Origin: Bacteroidota bacterium
Lineage (GTDB): Bacteria; Bacteroidota; Bacteroidia; B-17B0; Aurantibacillaceae
Length of the DNA stretch: 64,000 nucleotides
Reading direction: 5' to 3'
NCBI GenBank assembly: GCA_030692515.1
Contig: JAUXZS010000015.1
Span: forward strand, 372,001-436,000
A program made the translations under genes and the position numbers. Below the pieces are notes generated by a model. That model did not search any database and was not told the origin of the DNA. It was given only the letters and a program-made list of their open reading frames with translations. Position 1 is the first letter of the stretch. Every line of letters begins with the position of its first letter. This document shows, piece after piece, positions 16,169 to 24,000 of this stretch.

Positions 16169-16240
16169 ATCTTAAAGCCTGGGCAATTTGTTCGGGCTGT
16201 TTAAGGATATTAAATTTTAAGCGCAAAGATAGCATGCCGT

Positions 16241-16342
16241 CAGGACAAAAAACCAAAAGACTACGGCATAAAGCCGCCACTGGTAGAATTTCAAATGTGG
16301 CTATTTATTCCGTTTCCTTTTGGTTTTTTGCCTTCCGTCCTG
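16241..16342. repeat. About 100-base imperfect palindrome
   Basis: CAGGAC (16241-16246) pairs with GTCCTG (16337-16342), and AAAAACCAAAAG pairs with CTTTTGGTTTTT inside, continuing with ACGG/CCGT. The layout resembles the longer palindrome at 15468-15601, and the DUF6943-like gene lies between the two. Confidence 0.65.
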
Positions 16343-16370
16343 CAGAGAAAAGCGCATAAAATTTAATACT

Positions 16371-16604
16371 ATGCTTAAACATCCAAAAATCAAATCAGTT
16401 CAGCCGGCAGGTCCGTGTTCATTTTCAAATCAGCTAATTGTTAATCCGCAGCAGCTTTCCCCTTATGCATTTCAGCGGCATCTTCGCAAAGCTTCTTTGT
16501 ATCTTAAGCCAAATCCAAGCTTAAAAATTTATCAGTTGCCGTGCTGCTGTTATGTTTGGGTTTATGCTTCGGGCATTCGTCAGCTTTCGGCCTTGCCTTT
16601 TTAG
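16371..16604 (+). CDS. Small hypothetical protein
   Basis: A 77-residue frame from ATG at 16371. Its start MLKHPKIKSVQPAG resembles that of the preceding gene (MLKHKIKTH), while the end LPCCCYVWVYASGIRQLSALPF is cysteine-rich and hydrophobic. Longer versions start inside the palindrome and are unlikely. No motif is recognised. Real coding status is doubtful, though the position after an element-type palindrome repeats the layout of the gene at 15746. Confidence 0.35.
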   Translation: MLKHPKIKSVQPAGPCSFSNQLIVNPQQLSPYAFQRHLRKASLYLKPNPSLKIYQLPCCCYVWVYASGIRQLSALPF

Positions 16605-16676
16605 GCTTTACTGTCGCTAATCACTGTTACTACCATTAGCGGGCACACGGGTTTTATCGGTGTCCGCTTACCAAAG

Positions 16677-17057
16677 TCAAATTTCTTTTTTTTGATAAGC
16701 CTTAAGCCATTCAATTGCTTCATTAACCTCAGTGAAGAACTTGGTCGGGATTGAGTTGGAATTATATTTGAGAAAGAAATTAAAAACCACTTTTTTGATA
16801 CTGCTACCAGTAAGAATGGCGCGAGCAATTGTTTTCTTTTGTGTATCAGCCTTGTTAATGAGAACTTTTGCTTTTCTCTCTATCTTAAAACCTGCTCTGA
16901 TGTCTATGAGTTTAACACAAGGTTTGTTTTTAGTGAAATGTCGTACTACAAGAAGATTATCAACTGCATCTTCAATGTCCATTTTAACGTCGGGTAGCAG
17001 AACAATATGTAAGATATTGTTATCATCTAAATCGATGTCTGCTGTGCGGGTCTGCAT
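16677..17057 (-). CDS. STAS/SpoIIAA-like small protein
   Basis: A 126-residue protein encoded on the minus strand. Composition and order of elements (ADIDLDDNNILHIVLLPDVKMDIEDA, NKPCVKLIDIRAG, AIARAILTGSSIKKVVFNFFLKY, PTKFFTEVNEAIEWLKAYQKK) match the SpoIIAA/STAS-like fold; the 'F-T-x-x-x-E-A-I-x-W-L' ending is typical. Related Bacteroidota proteins have unknown roles. It is a single gene between the palindrome region and the minus-strand operon. Confidence 0.65.
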   Translation of the reverse strand: MQTRTADIDLDDNNILHIVLLPDVKMDIEDAVDNLLVVRHFTKNKPCVKLIDIRAGFKIERKAKVLINKADTQKKTIARAILTGSSIKKVVFNFFLKYNSNSIPTKFFTEVNEAIEWLKAYQKKEI

Positions 17058-17263
17058 ATAAAAGGATTAAAACCAATGAAAGTAAGAAAAGCGAAATTAT
17101 TAGGAGTGTCAAACCTATAACTGGTAGGAATAGTCTAATAACTGGTAAAAGATAGAAAATGGCTTAGTCAAATACCGAAATGTCTGTCCGATTACTTGCG
17201 AATAAATTGTAGAAAGCTGCCATCTATCCATTCTTAATACTTGTATTCCGTTCCGATTATAAA

Positions 17264-17293
17264 AATAAAAAAACCGCCTTGTTAGGGCGGCTT
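17264..17293 (-). terminator. Terminator of the minus-strand HU-like operon
   Basis: Read on the minus strand, AGCCGCC pairs with GGCGGTT around CTAACAA, followed by a run of T. It lies 19 bases after the last gene of the operon (17312). The flanking 17058-17263 holds no credible gene. Confidence 0.75.
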
Positions 17294-17311
17294 TACTACT
17301 TGCCATTAAAA

Positions 17312-17497
17312 TCACTTTCGCGGTTTGAATAACCATTTCAGTAACACAGAGACGGAAAAACTTACCACAGCTCCAATAGCTGCTAGGATTGCTGTTTTAA
17401 TAATATCTGATGAACCTATGTTCATCAATACGGTTAAGGCCGTTCCTGAAACAGTACCCATGATAGTTCCTCCGCCTATGTGATGATGATTACTCAC
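17312..17497 (-). CDS. Small two-segment membrane protein (holin-like size)
   Basis: A 61-residue protein with a histidine-rich start (MSNHHHIGGG) and two hydrophobic segments (TALTVLMNIGSSDIIKTAILAAIGAVVSFSVSVLLKWLF) ending in KPRK. Size and charged tail are like small holins or phage/plasmid membrane proteins, but no family is recognised. Its start shares one base with the stop of the upstream gene, so it is co-translated. It is the last gene of the five-gene minus-strand operon. Confidence 0.6.
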   Translation of the reverse strand: MSNHHHIGGGTIMGTVSGTALTVLMNIGSSDIIKTAILAAIGAVVSFSVSVLLKWLFKPRK

Positions 17498-17946
17498 TAC
17501 TCGGCGATCTCGTGGGTTTTAGTTGTGTAGGTAGTTTCTACGTTAGCGCAACCGGAGTCACATGCTCTTTCTGCTTTTAATACAAGCAAATCTTCAATCG
17601 CTTTGTCCAATTCACGTCCGGCATCAGCTTTTGTGAGCTTTGCACTGGCAGCGATAGCGTCAATCAATCCGCCTTTAGCATCCGCAGTTTTACCATTCAG
17701 TTCAAGCTCAATGTTGGTTTTCACTTCGCCTTTTCCTATGGACACAGATTGATAGTCAGCTTCCATTTTTGGAGTTCCGCAATCACTGGTGCGGATAATC
17801 ACAGTGTCTTCATCGTTTTGCTCCGTGCGGCCGTCATCTTCTTTGGTGATTTGCGCTTTACCGCCAAAAACATTTTTTAATTTGCCGTTCTCGTAGTTCG
17901 AAGCTTTTACTTCAAGCACTACATTTAAGTTTTCTTTTTTTTCCAT
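17497..17946 (-). CDS. HU-helical-hairpin protein A
   Basis: A 149-residue protein. The N-terminal 90 residues are polar and probably beta-rich (LNVVLEVKASNYENGKLKNVFGG, VKTNIELELNG). Residues about 92-118 (LIDAIAASAKLTKADAGREL) match the first two helices of HU/IHF proteins, including the LTKADA turn. The DNA-binding beta arms of HU are absent; instead a short cysteine-containing tail follows (ACDSGCANVETTYTTKTHEIAE). A smaller paralogue is encoded next to it. HU helices normally dimerise, so the module may be used here for assembly rather than DNA binding. That is inference. Confidence 0.65.
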   Translation of the reverse strand: MEKKENLNVVLEVKASNYENGKLKNVFGGKAQITKEDDGRTEQNDEDTVIIRTSDCGTPKMEADYQSVSIGKGEVKTNIELELNGKTADAKGGLIDAIAASAKLTKADAGRELDKAIEDLLVLKAERACDSGCANVETTYTTKTHEIAE

Positions 17947-18003
17947 TTTCTTTTTTTTGAACCATGAAGCGTACTTGCTTCTGCTTCATGGATGATTAAT
18001 AAT

Positions 18004-18261
18004 TTATTTGTTTACCATTGGAAGTACTTTGGTACTGTACTCAACATCAACTTTCGGGCAACCGCATCCGCCTTCCGGCGTTAAGGTTGGCTCTATGCTG
18101 ATTTTGAATACATCCTTTATTGTTGCATCAAGCGCTCGTCCTGCATCAGCTTTGGTAAGCTTTGAGCCGGATGCTATTGCATCAATAAGTTCTTTCTTAT
18201 TCATGTCGTAGATTTGTACTTTTACTTCCACTTCAATGGTGGTTGTTTTTTCTTTTTCCAC
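18004..18261 (-). CDS. HU-helical-hairpin protein B
   Basis: An 85-residue protein. After a beta-like stretch (TTTIEVEVKVQIYD) comes MNKKELIDAIASGSKLTKAD, then AGRALDATIKDVFKI, nearly identical to the N-terminal 35 residues of a bacterial HU protein. The rest of HU is missing and is replaced by a tail (TPEGGCGCPKVDVEYSTKV) that matches the tail of protein A in layout (a cysteine pair, then V-x-x-x-Y-x-T-K). The pair looks like a family built on a borrowed HU half. Function is unknown. Confidence 0.7.
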   Translation of the reverse strand: MEKEKTTTIEVEVKVQIYDMNKKELIDAIASGSKLTKADAGRALDATIKDVFKISIEPTLTPEGGCGCPKVDVEYSTKVLPMVNK

Positions 18262-18284
18262 TTTAATGATGATTTTAATTGTGA

Positions 18285-18536
18285 TTACTTTTTTTTAAAC
18301 GGTCCGCATTCTTCAACCGCTGCCTGGCTTACTGCCGTCGCTACGCTTCCGGCTACAATTACGTAGCCTGCTGCAGTAACAATCGCAATTGGCAACGCTA
18401 CTGGCGCGGCTATAATAGCCGTACCCGCAGCTGCCAATATTAAACCAACAGTTCGCAGTTTTTTGAAAAACTTGGGTGTTGGAGCGCAACAACGTTCAAC
18501 GATGTTCATCTCCTCCGGTGTTTTTTCTCTGTCCAT
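18285..18536 (-). CDS. Small hydrophobic membrane protein
   Basis: An 83-residue protein with a charged start (MDREKTPEEMNIVERCCAPTP), a strongly hydrophobic middle (VGLILAAAGTAIIAAPVALPIAIVTAAGYVIVAGSVATAVS) likely to form two membrane helices, and a short basic end (GPFKKK). No family is recognised. It sits 12 bases after the 250-residue protein in the same operon, which suggests the two act together at a membrane. Confidence 0.6.
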   Translation of the reverse strand: MDREKTPEEMNIVERCCAPTPKFFKKLRTVGLILAAAGTAIIAAPVALPIAIVTAAGYVIVAGSVATAVSQAAVEECGPFKKK

Positions 18537-18548
18537 TGTTGTTCCTCC

Positions 18549-19301
18549 TTACGATATTTCAACAGCGCACAACGTGTTGTGAGCGCCATCTTTTAATGAA
18601 TACTGTACAAGGTTCACCATTTGAAAAAACTCTATCTGTAAAAGATAAATGTTCGTTGCGCCTGCGCCAACAGGCACACCAACTGGTGTTAGCACTACGT
18701 TAGATGAAACTGCATTGATAGGAAGATTCACAGCATTTGTTGGCTGTATATCATACACACCTGTCGCAAAGTTCAACTTTAACCAAGCTCCCTTCAGAGT
18801 TACGTGAGTAGCTCCCGAAGGAAAGTTAATGTGATTGATTGGTATAAGGTTGTTGATGGTGATCACACCGGTTCCAGTATTTACTGCGTAGGGTTTAAAC
18901 AATACACTTGCTAAAAGCGCACGTTTATTGAAGTTGAAATTCTTCAACAGCGCTTTTGCCGCTGGCAAAGCGATAGCAACACCAACATTTCTTAAACCTC
19001 TTGCGCTTGTCGCGTCAAGGTTTTTAATGTCGGTCATTACTTTTGTTAAACGAGAAACTACACGATTATCAGAAGCGGTGGATAGCATTGCGAACAATGC
19101 TACTCTCAGGCCTTTGCCTGAGCTTGCAGAAGAACCGAATTCAGCACCGTTCTCACGGGTGCGAATAAAAGCCGGATCAGTATTGATGCGTTCCGCATCA
19201 ACGCCGCCTTTTTCGCGTGCTAAATGGCCATCTTGCGTTTTGTAAAAGGAAATATCTCCGATTTTCCCTTTTAGCTTTATGATACCTTTTTGTCTTGCCA
19301 T
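18549..19301 (-). CDS. Conserved Bacteroidota protein of unknown function, MARQKG type
   Basis: A 250-residue protein. The N-terminal 55 residues carry a highly patterned signature (MARQKGIIKLKGKIGDISFY, KTQDGHLAREKGG, DPAFIRTRENGAEFG). This resembles in layout the DUF6266 family (G-K-x-G near the start, then an R-T-x-x-N-x-x-F stretch). The rest is helical (residues 60-130) and then beta-rich with many T/V/N residues. No signal peptide or enzyme motif is seen. It heads the minus-strand operon. Homologues are, to my knowledge, common but uncharacterised. Confidence 0.7.
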   Translation of the reverse strand: MARQKGIIKLKGKIGDISFYKTQDGHLAREKGGVDAERINTDPAFIRTRENGAEFGSSASSGKGLRVALFAMLSTASDNRVVSRLTKVMTDIKNLDATSARGLRNVGVAIALPAAKALLKNFNFNKRALLASVLFKPYAVNTGTGVITINNLIPINHINFPSGATHVTLKGAWLKLNFATGVYDIQPTNAVNLPINAVSSNVVLTPVGVPVGAGATNIYLLQIEFFQMVNLVQYSLKDGAHNTLCAVEIS

Positions 19302-19338
19302 TTTATAATGGTTTTAAGATTAATAATTGATTGGATTT

Positions 19339-19352
19339 TGTGTTGCAACACA
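19339..19352. repeat. Perfect palindrome TGTGTTGCAACACA
   Basis: A 14-bp perfect palindrome lies in the leader of the minus-strand operon, between its promoter and first start codon. Its core GTTGCAAC recurs in non-coding parts of the element at 51-63 kb. Confidence 0.6.
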
Positions 19353-19393
19353 TCAACTTTGATTTTATCGCGAATAAATTTCCATTGACAAAA

Positions 19394-19425
19394 CAAAATT
19401 AGTTTGGAAAAATTCATCATTCAAT
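19394..19425 (-). promoter_or_regulatory. Promoter of the HU-like operon
   Basis: On the minus strand, TAATTTTG (19394-19401) matches TAnnTTTG, with ATTG (19422-19425) 20 bases upstream as a near -33 box. Transcription would start about 19388, leaving a leader of about 86 bases to the ATG at 19301. Confidence 0.5.
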
Positions 19426-19498
19426 AGTTGAGGTCCGATCGATACCGTTTATGCCGATTTGGTATTCTTTGCCTGTTTCTATTTTAAAATTGTAGATA

Positions 19499-19506
19499 TA
19501 CCTTTG
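19499..19506 (+). promoter_or_regulatory. -7 promoter box for the 66-residue HTH gene
   Basis: TACCTTTG matches TAnnTTTG and is followed by CAACG, a common context in Bacteroidota promoters. It lies 37 bases before the ATG at 19544. The -33 box is weak (TTTC near 19476). Confidence 0.5.
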
Positions 19507-19543
19507 CAACGTACCATAAGTATAGATAAAGCATAGATAATGT

Positions 19544-19744
19544 ATGAACGTGTCACAAAGAGTATGTATTTACCCAAAAGATGTCATGCGTATAACCGGC
19601 AAGAGCGAAAGATACTCCAGGAGGCTTTTAACCAAGATCAAAAAGCAGCTTAATAAGTCCAGCCACCAGTTCGTCACCGTTAGTGAATTCTCAGATTATA
19701 CCGGGATCGATAAACCAACAATTGTCGAAAATCTTGTTGATTAA
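19544..19744 (+). CDS. Small HTH-like element protein
   Basis: A 66-residue protein (MNVSQRVCIYPKDVMRITGK, RYSRRLLTKIKKQLNKSSHQ, FVTVSEFSDYTGIDKPTIVENLVD). The pattern of 'I-Y-P-K-D-V-x-R-I-T-G-K' then 'V-S-E-F-x-x-Y-T-G-I' is one I associate with a small Bacteroidota family found near mobile elements, probably a helix-turn-helix. It is transcribed away from the HU-like operon, across a shared 242-base intergenic region with promoters on both sides, and may control it. Function is otherwise unknown. Confidence 0.6.
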   Translation: MNVSQRVCIYPKDVMRITGKSERYSRRLLTKIKKQLNKSSHQFVTVSEFSDYTGIDKPTIVENLVD

Positions 19745-19792
19745 TTTCAATTTATTTTGGCTTACACTATTGCATTTTGAATTGGCAAATAG

Positions 19793-19985
19793 TATCTTTG
19801 AAAAACAGAATGTTCATTGATTTACTGTCAAACCATTTCATATACATTTGAAATAAAGGTGTCCAAATCGGTTACCAAGTGGTTTACAGAATTTTGATTA
19901 TATTGATTATCAGATATATTAGGGATTAAGGCAGCGTTTGGCCACCCCGACAAAAGACCAACGTAATTGTTGGTCTTTTTTGTTT
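19793..19985 (+). ncRNA. Candidate small RNA between a promoter box and a terminator
   Basis: TATCTTTG (19793-19800), a full TAnnTTTG match, is followed about 150 bases later by an intrinsic terminator. In between there is only a 13-codon frame starting at 19811. The stretch 19745-20118 holds no credible gene. The transcript is inferred, and the -33 box is not clear. Confidence 0.4.
19952..19985 (+). terminator. Intrinsic terminator
   Basis: AAGACCAAC pairs exactly with GTTGGTCTT around GTAATT, followed by a T run. No protein gene ends close upstream, apart from the 66-residue HTH gene 200 bases away. Confidence 0.85.
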
Positions 19986-20118
19986 AATAAAGGTCAAAGT
20001 TTGCTTAATTTTAAAGCGAAATAAACATAAACCCCCGTCTTTATAATTTTTTGAGGTGGGAAATCATCGCGCTTATTTTCAAAAAATACTGTAATTTTCT
20101 ACTTCACTAATCATAATT

Positions 20119-20805
20119 ATGGAAACAATTATACTTACGCATGGCGCTATTGGATCAAAAGCAGATTTAAATAAATTAGAAGAAGCGCTTTTAAAAGAAA
20201 ATAATAAAGTTTTAAGTTTTTCTTTTTCAGGGCATGGTAATACTGATTTTGAAACTAATTTTGACATCGAACAATTTACTCTAGAGTTTGAGCAATTTAT
20301 TTTTAAGAACAATCTCATTCAGCCCTCTGTTATAGGTTATAGCATGGGTGGTTATGTTGCCTTAAATTTGGCTAGGCGCTCCCCATCCAACATCAATAAA
20401 ATTGTTACCCTAGGCACTAAATTTAATTGGAATAAAGAAGTTGTTGATAAGGAAATAAAAATGTTAGACCCAGAGGTGATGCAAAATAAAGTGCCGGCCT
20501 TTGCAAAAGCACTGGAAGTTATGCATGGCAAAAACTGGAAGGAGCTTTTAAGTAAAACCGCAGAGTTGATGAAGGATATAAGTTTAAAAAACTATTTAAA
20601 TTCGGAGTCTTTAAGAACTATTCAGAATAAAACTTTAGTTTGTGTTGGCGATAGAGATCAAATGGTAACCTTCGAAGAAACTGTGGGTGTTTATAAAATA
20701 TTACCAAATGCAAATATGTGTATGCTTCCAAACACAAAACATCCAATACAGCAATTAAATGTAGATTTGTTTGCGCAAATAGTTAGGAGTTTTTTAGAAT
20801 CTTGA
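20119..20805 (+). CDS. Alpha/beta hydrolase
   Basis: A 228-residue alpha/beta-hydrolase-fold protein. The opening LTHGAIGSKADL is the oxyanion loop, GYSMGGY (about residues 74-80) carries the nucleophile serine, GDRDQMV holds the acid residue and NTKHPIQQ the histidine. All three catalytic residues are present. It has no signal peptide, so it is cytoplasmic. Substrate cannot be told; related enzymes are esterases or cofactor-side hydrolases. It marks the start of ordinary chromosome after the accessory region. Confidence 0.8.
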   Translation: METIILTHGAIGSKADLNKLEEALLKENNKVLSFSFSGHGNTDFETNFDIEQFTLEFEQFIFKNNLIQPSVIGYSMGGYVALNLARRSPSNINKIVTLGTKFNWNKEVVDKEIKMLDPEVMQNKVPAFAKALEVMHGKNWKELLSKTAELMKDISLKNYLNSESLRTIQNKTLVCVGDRDQMVTFEETVGVYKILPNANMCMLPNTKHPIQQLNVDLFAQIVRSFLES

Positions 20806-20881
20806 AACATCAGCCTTTAAATTGCAGAGCAAAATACAGGAACAATACCATAAACTGGCGTTTCCACTAAAACAATAAAAC

Positions 20882-23863
20882 ATGCCTTACCGCCATTTTT
20901 TCATTAATTTTATTACTATTAAAAATTACGGAAAATATTTTTTGGCATTTGCCCTGATAACTTTTGGGTTTACTAATTGTTTATTTAGCCAAGAGCGCGT
21001 TTTTAAGCAATTTACAACTAAGGATGGTTTACCAAGCAATCAAGTTTACTTTGTGCTTTCAGACTCAAAAGGATATGTTTGGATGTGCACCGATGCAGGC
21101 ATTGCTAAATATAACGCCAACAATTTTAAAGTATTTAGTACTGTAAATGGAATGCCCGATAACACAGTTTTTGAGGCTAAGGAAGACCATTTAGGTAGAG
21201 TTTGGTTTAGAACTCTTGCAAATAAAATAGGCTATATTTTTAATGATTCTGTTTTTAATATTGGTGCCAATTCACTAATTAATTCTTTTGTTTTAGAGGG
21301 AAAAATAATTTCGTTTAATATCGATAAAGATGGTTTGCTTTTAATTGGCAAACAATCCTCTTCAATTTGCAGTTTTTTAAAAATTTTACCCCCATATAGA
21401 TCATCTGACGCTGAAGTGGTAAAAAGCAAAATTAAAAATGTATGCGGAACAGATGTTTTAGTTTTAAAAAATAAGAGTGTTGTTTTTACTGAAGCCCGTA
21501 ATAGTTCCTTTGGCGCTTATTATAAAATAAATATTTTTAATGATTCGTTAAATTTGATCCAAACAGATAGTGTTTTGCATATTAACACTCATCCTATTTC
21601 TCATTTTTGCTTGGTTAATAATAACCTGTTTTATAGTAGTAAACATTCATTGATTAAATATAACCTCAGAAAAAAGGCAAAACAGGTAATTAAGGAGCCT
21701 TTTATGATGATTTCACTCACTGTTTATAGAGATTCTATATTATTGGTTGGCACATTCAATAATGGAGTATATCAATACAATACTGATAATTTTGGAGTTG
21801 CTTCAGATAATTTTTTAAATAACAAATCTGTTACGTTTATTACTGAGGATTTCCAAAATGGAATTTGGATTTCAACTTTAGAATCCGGCGTTTATTATTA
21901 TGGCAGTGGTGATATGGTTAAGTATAAACTATTTATTGAGAATGGGAATTCGATTGCGAGTTTAATTAATGTTGGTAAAAATAATTTATGGCTAGGTTTA
22001 AATAATGGAGCTGTTTGCGAATTAAATTTTTCTGACAATCAAAAAATGGCGTACCGAATAGTACACGGGAAAAACAAAAACGAATTAAAAAATTCAGATG
22101 GTATAAATTCGCTAATACCTATTACTAAAAATAAAATTTTAGTTTCCACCCGGCATTCAAATTTAATTTATAACAAAAACGGAAACAAAGAAAGCTTTGT
22201 GATTTCAAATTTTCATAAGAGTGTTAAATGCGGCATAAAATATGGAGATAAATTAATTATTTGCGGAATCTCAGATGTTTACCTGGCAGATACTATTTTA
22301 TCGGAAATTACACATTTGGGGAGTATAAGCGATAGACTTTCTGCAATTGCGGTTAACGGAAAAGATGTTTTAGTTGCTGGCTTAAAAGGTTTGTATAAAT
22401 ACAATTCCAAAAAAAATAGTTTTGAGGGGGACATTAGATTTAATACACGTATCGAAGATATTGGCGTAAACAGCGGAACAATTTATCTTGCTACAAAAGC
22501 TAATGGGTTGTTTATTGTAAGGGGAAATAAAATAGACACTGTTTCTGAAAAACAAGGTTTGATAAGTAATATTTGCAATTCTGTATTACTAAAGGAGAAT
22601 CAAATTTGGGTTGTTACAAATCGCGGAATTAGTAAAATAACAGATTTTAAAAATGGAAAGTATAATGTAATTAATTATTCTTTAGATTATTTTGTTGATC
22701 CGGTTGACGTTAAAAACCTTTGCCTAATAGATGATTTTTTATTTTTTCATTCAGACAATTTTATTTATTCTTTTAATACAAAGGCCAGAGAATTACACGA
22801 AAAATGCCTCATTACTGAGGTTGTTGCGAATGGCAAGAGTAAAAATCTACAATCCAAAATTGTTTTAAAATATAACTCGTCTGATATTAAAATAGCTTTT
22901 GAAGCACTATTTTATAATTTAAAAGGTAAAATTAATTATAGATATAATTATGGTAGGGGATGGGTTTACACCGGCGAGCCTTCTGCTAATTTAGTAGCCC
23001 TATCCCATGGAACTTATACATTTCAGGTTGAGGCTTTAAATTTGAATAATGATTGGGTTAAATCAAACAATAACATAATCATACAGGTAGAAAAACCTTT
23101 TTGGCAAACCGCAGGATTTATTATTTTATTAATTGTAATTACAACACTTGTATTGAGCGGCATTTTATTTGCATTAAACAGGCGTCAGCTTTTACAAGAA
23201 AAAAAGAAAAATCAAATAAATATAAAAATGATTGAGTTAGAGTCTAAAGCCTTACGTTCATTAATGAATCCACATTTTATTTTTAACTCGCTAAATGCGT
23301 TACTAAAATTGATATTGGAATCGGATTTAGAAAATGCCGAAAAATATTTGATAAAATTTTCTAAACTAATGCGAAAATTACTAGAGAGCGGAGCAATTGA
23401 TAAAATTTTGTTAGAAGATGAATTAGATATTTTAAATAAGTATTTGGAAATTGAAAAATTACGTTTTGATAATTCATTTGAATTTAAGATAGAATCAGAA
23501 ATTGAAAATGCTCAAAATATTTATATTCCGTTTATGTTAATACAGCCTTTTGTTGAAAATGCAATTTGGCATGGTTTAGCATCAAAAAATGGCAGTAAGC
23601 ACCTTAATGTTAGGTTTTTGCAGTTTGATGAAAATAGATTGATGTGCGTGATTGATGATGATGGTGTTGGGCGCACTATGGATTTGCCTAGTAATAACCC
23701 ACTTAAAAGTAAATCACTGGCACTTGATATTATTAGGCAGCGTTTAGAATTAATTACCAAATCTGCTGGAATAAATTGTTTTTTTAAAATAATTGATAAA
23801 GAAGATGACGAATTAAATAGCTTGGGTACTAGAGTTGAAGTTTTAATACCAATTCTTAAATAG
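20882..23863 (+). CDS. Beta-propeller sensor with LytS-type histidine kinase
   Basis: A 993-residue protein. After a signal/anchor sequence (FLAFALITFGFTNCLFSQ), repeated propeller units occur, such as FTTKDGLPSNQVYFVLSDSK and VWMCTDAGIAKYN. A Y_Y_Y-type domain follows (about residues 645-735), then one membrane helix (TAGFIILLIVITTLVLSGIL). The C-terminal part is a LytS-family kinase with SLMNPHFIFNSLNAL (phospho-acceptor H798) and the ATP-binding motifs ENAIWHG and DDDGVGR. This is a membrane sensor of the two-component type. The usual partner, a LytTR response regulator, is not encoded next to it. The ligand is unknown. Confidence 0.85.
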   Translation: MPYRHFFINFITIKNYGKYFLAFALITFGFTNCLFSQERVFKQFTTKDGLPSNQVYFVLSDSKGYVWMCTDAGIAKYNANNFKVFSTVNGMPDNTVFEAKEDHLGRVWFRTLANKIGYIFNDSVFNIGANSLINSFVLEGKIISFNIDKDGLLLIGKQSSSICSFLKILPPYRSSDAEVVKSKIKNVCGTDVLVLKNKSVVFTEARNSSFGAYYKINIFNDSLNLIQTDSVLHINTHPISHFCLVNNNLFYSSKHSLIKYNLRKKAKQVIKEPFMMISLTVYRDSILLVGTFNNGVYQYNTDNFGVASDNFLNNKSVTFITEDFQNGIWISTLESGVYYYGSGDMVKYKLFIENGNSIASLINVGKNNLWLGLNNGAVCELNFSDNQKMAYRIVHGKNKNELKNSDGINSLIPITKNKILVSTRHSNLIYNKNGNKESFVISNFHKSVKCGIKYGDKLIICGISDVYLADTILSEITHLGSISDRLSAIAVNGKDVLVAGLKGLYKYNSKKNSFEGDIRFNTRIEDIGVNSGTIYLATKANGLFIVRGNKIDTVSEKQGLISNICNSVLLKENQIWVVTNRGISKITDFKNGKYNVINYSLDYFVDPVDVKNLCLIDDFLFFHSDNFIYSFNTKARELHEKCLITEVVANGKSKNLQSKIVLKYNSSDIKIAFEALFYNLKGKINYRYNYGRGWVYTGEPSANLVALSHGTYTFQVEALNLNNDWVKSNNNIIIQVEKPFWQTAGFIILLIVITTLVLSGILFALNRRQLLQEKKKNQINIKMIELESKALRSLMNPHFIFNSLNALLKLILESDLENAEKYLIKFSKLMRKLLESGAIDKILLEDELDILNKYLEIEKLRFDNSFEFKIESEIENAQNIYIPFMLIQPFVENAIWHGLASKNGSKHLNVRFLQFDENRLMCVIDDDGVGRTMDLPSNNPLKSKSLALDIIRQRLELITKSAGINCFFKIIDKEDDELNSLGTRVEVLIPILK

Positions 23864-24000
23864 TATTACCCTGACTTAGGATCAAGATAACAGAACAGGA
23901 CACACGACAGATCCGGAACTTTTTAACTTCTAAAACTTCAGTAAAAAAATATTTGCAAATAACTATAATTAATAGTAATTTTAAACTATAAATTATAGCA

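Noticed and set aside
17115-17336. Minus-strand ORF of 73 residues after the HU-like operon
   Set aside because: It overlaps the terminator hairpin and the end of the membrane-protein gene and has no motif.
19800-19985. tmRNA or tRNA remnant near the accessory/chromosome junction
   Set aside because: No cloverleaf, T-arm or tag-peptide frame could be built from the sequence.
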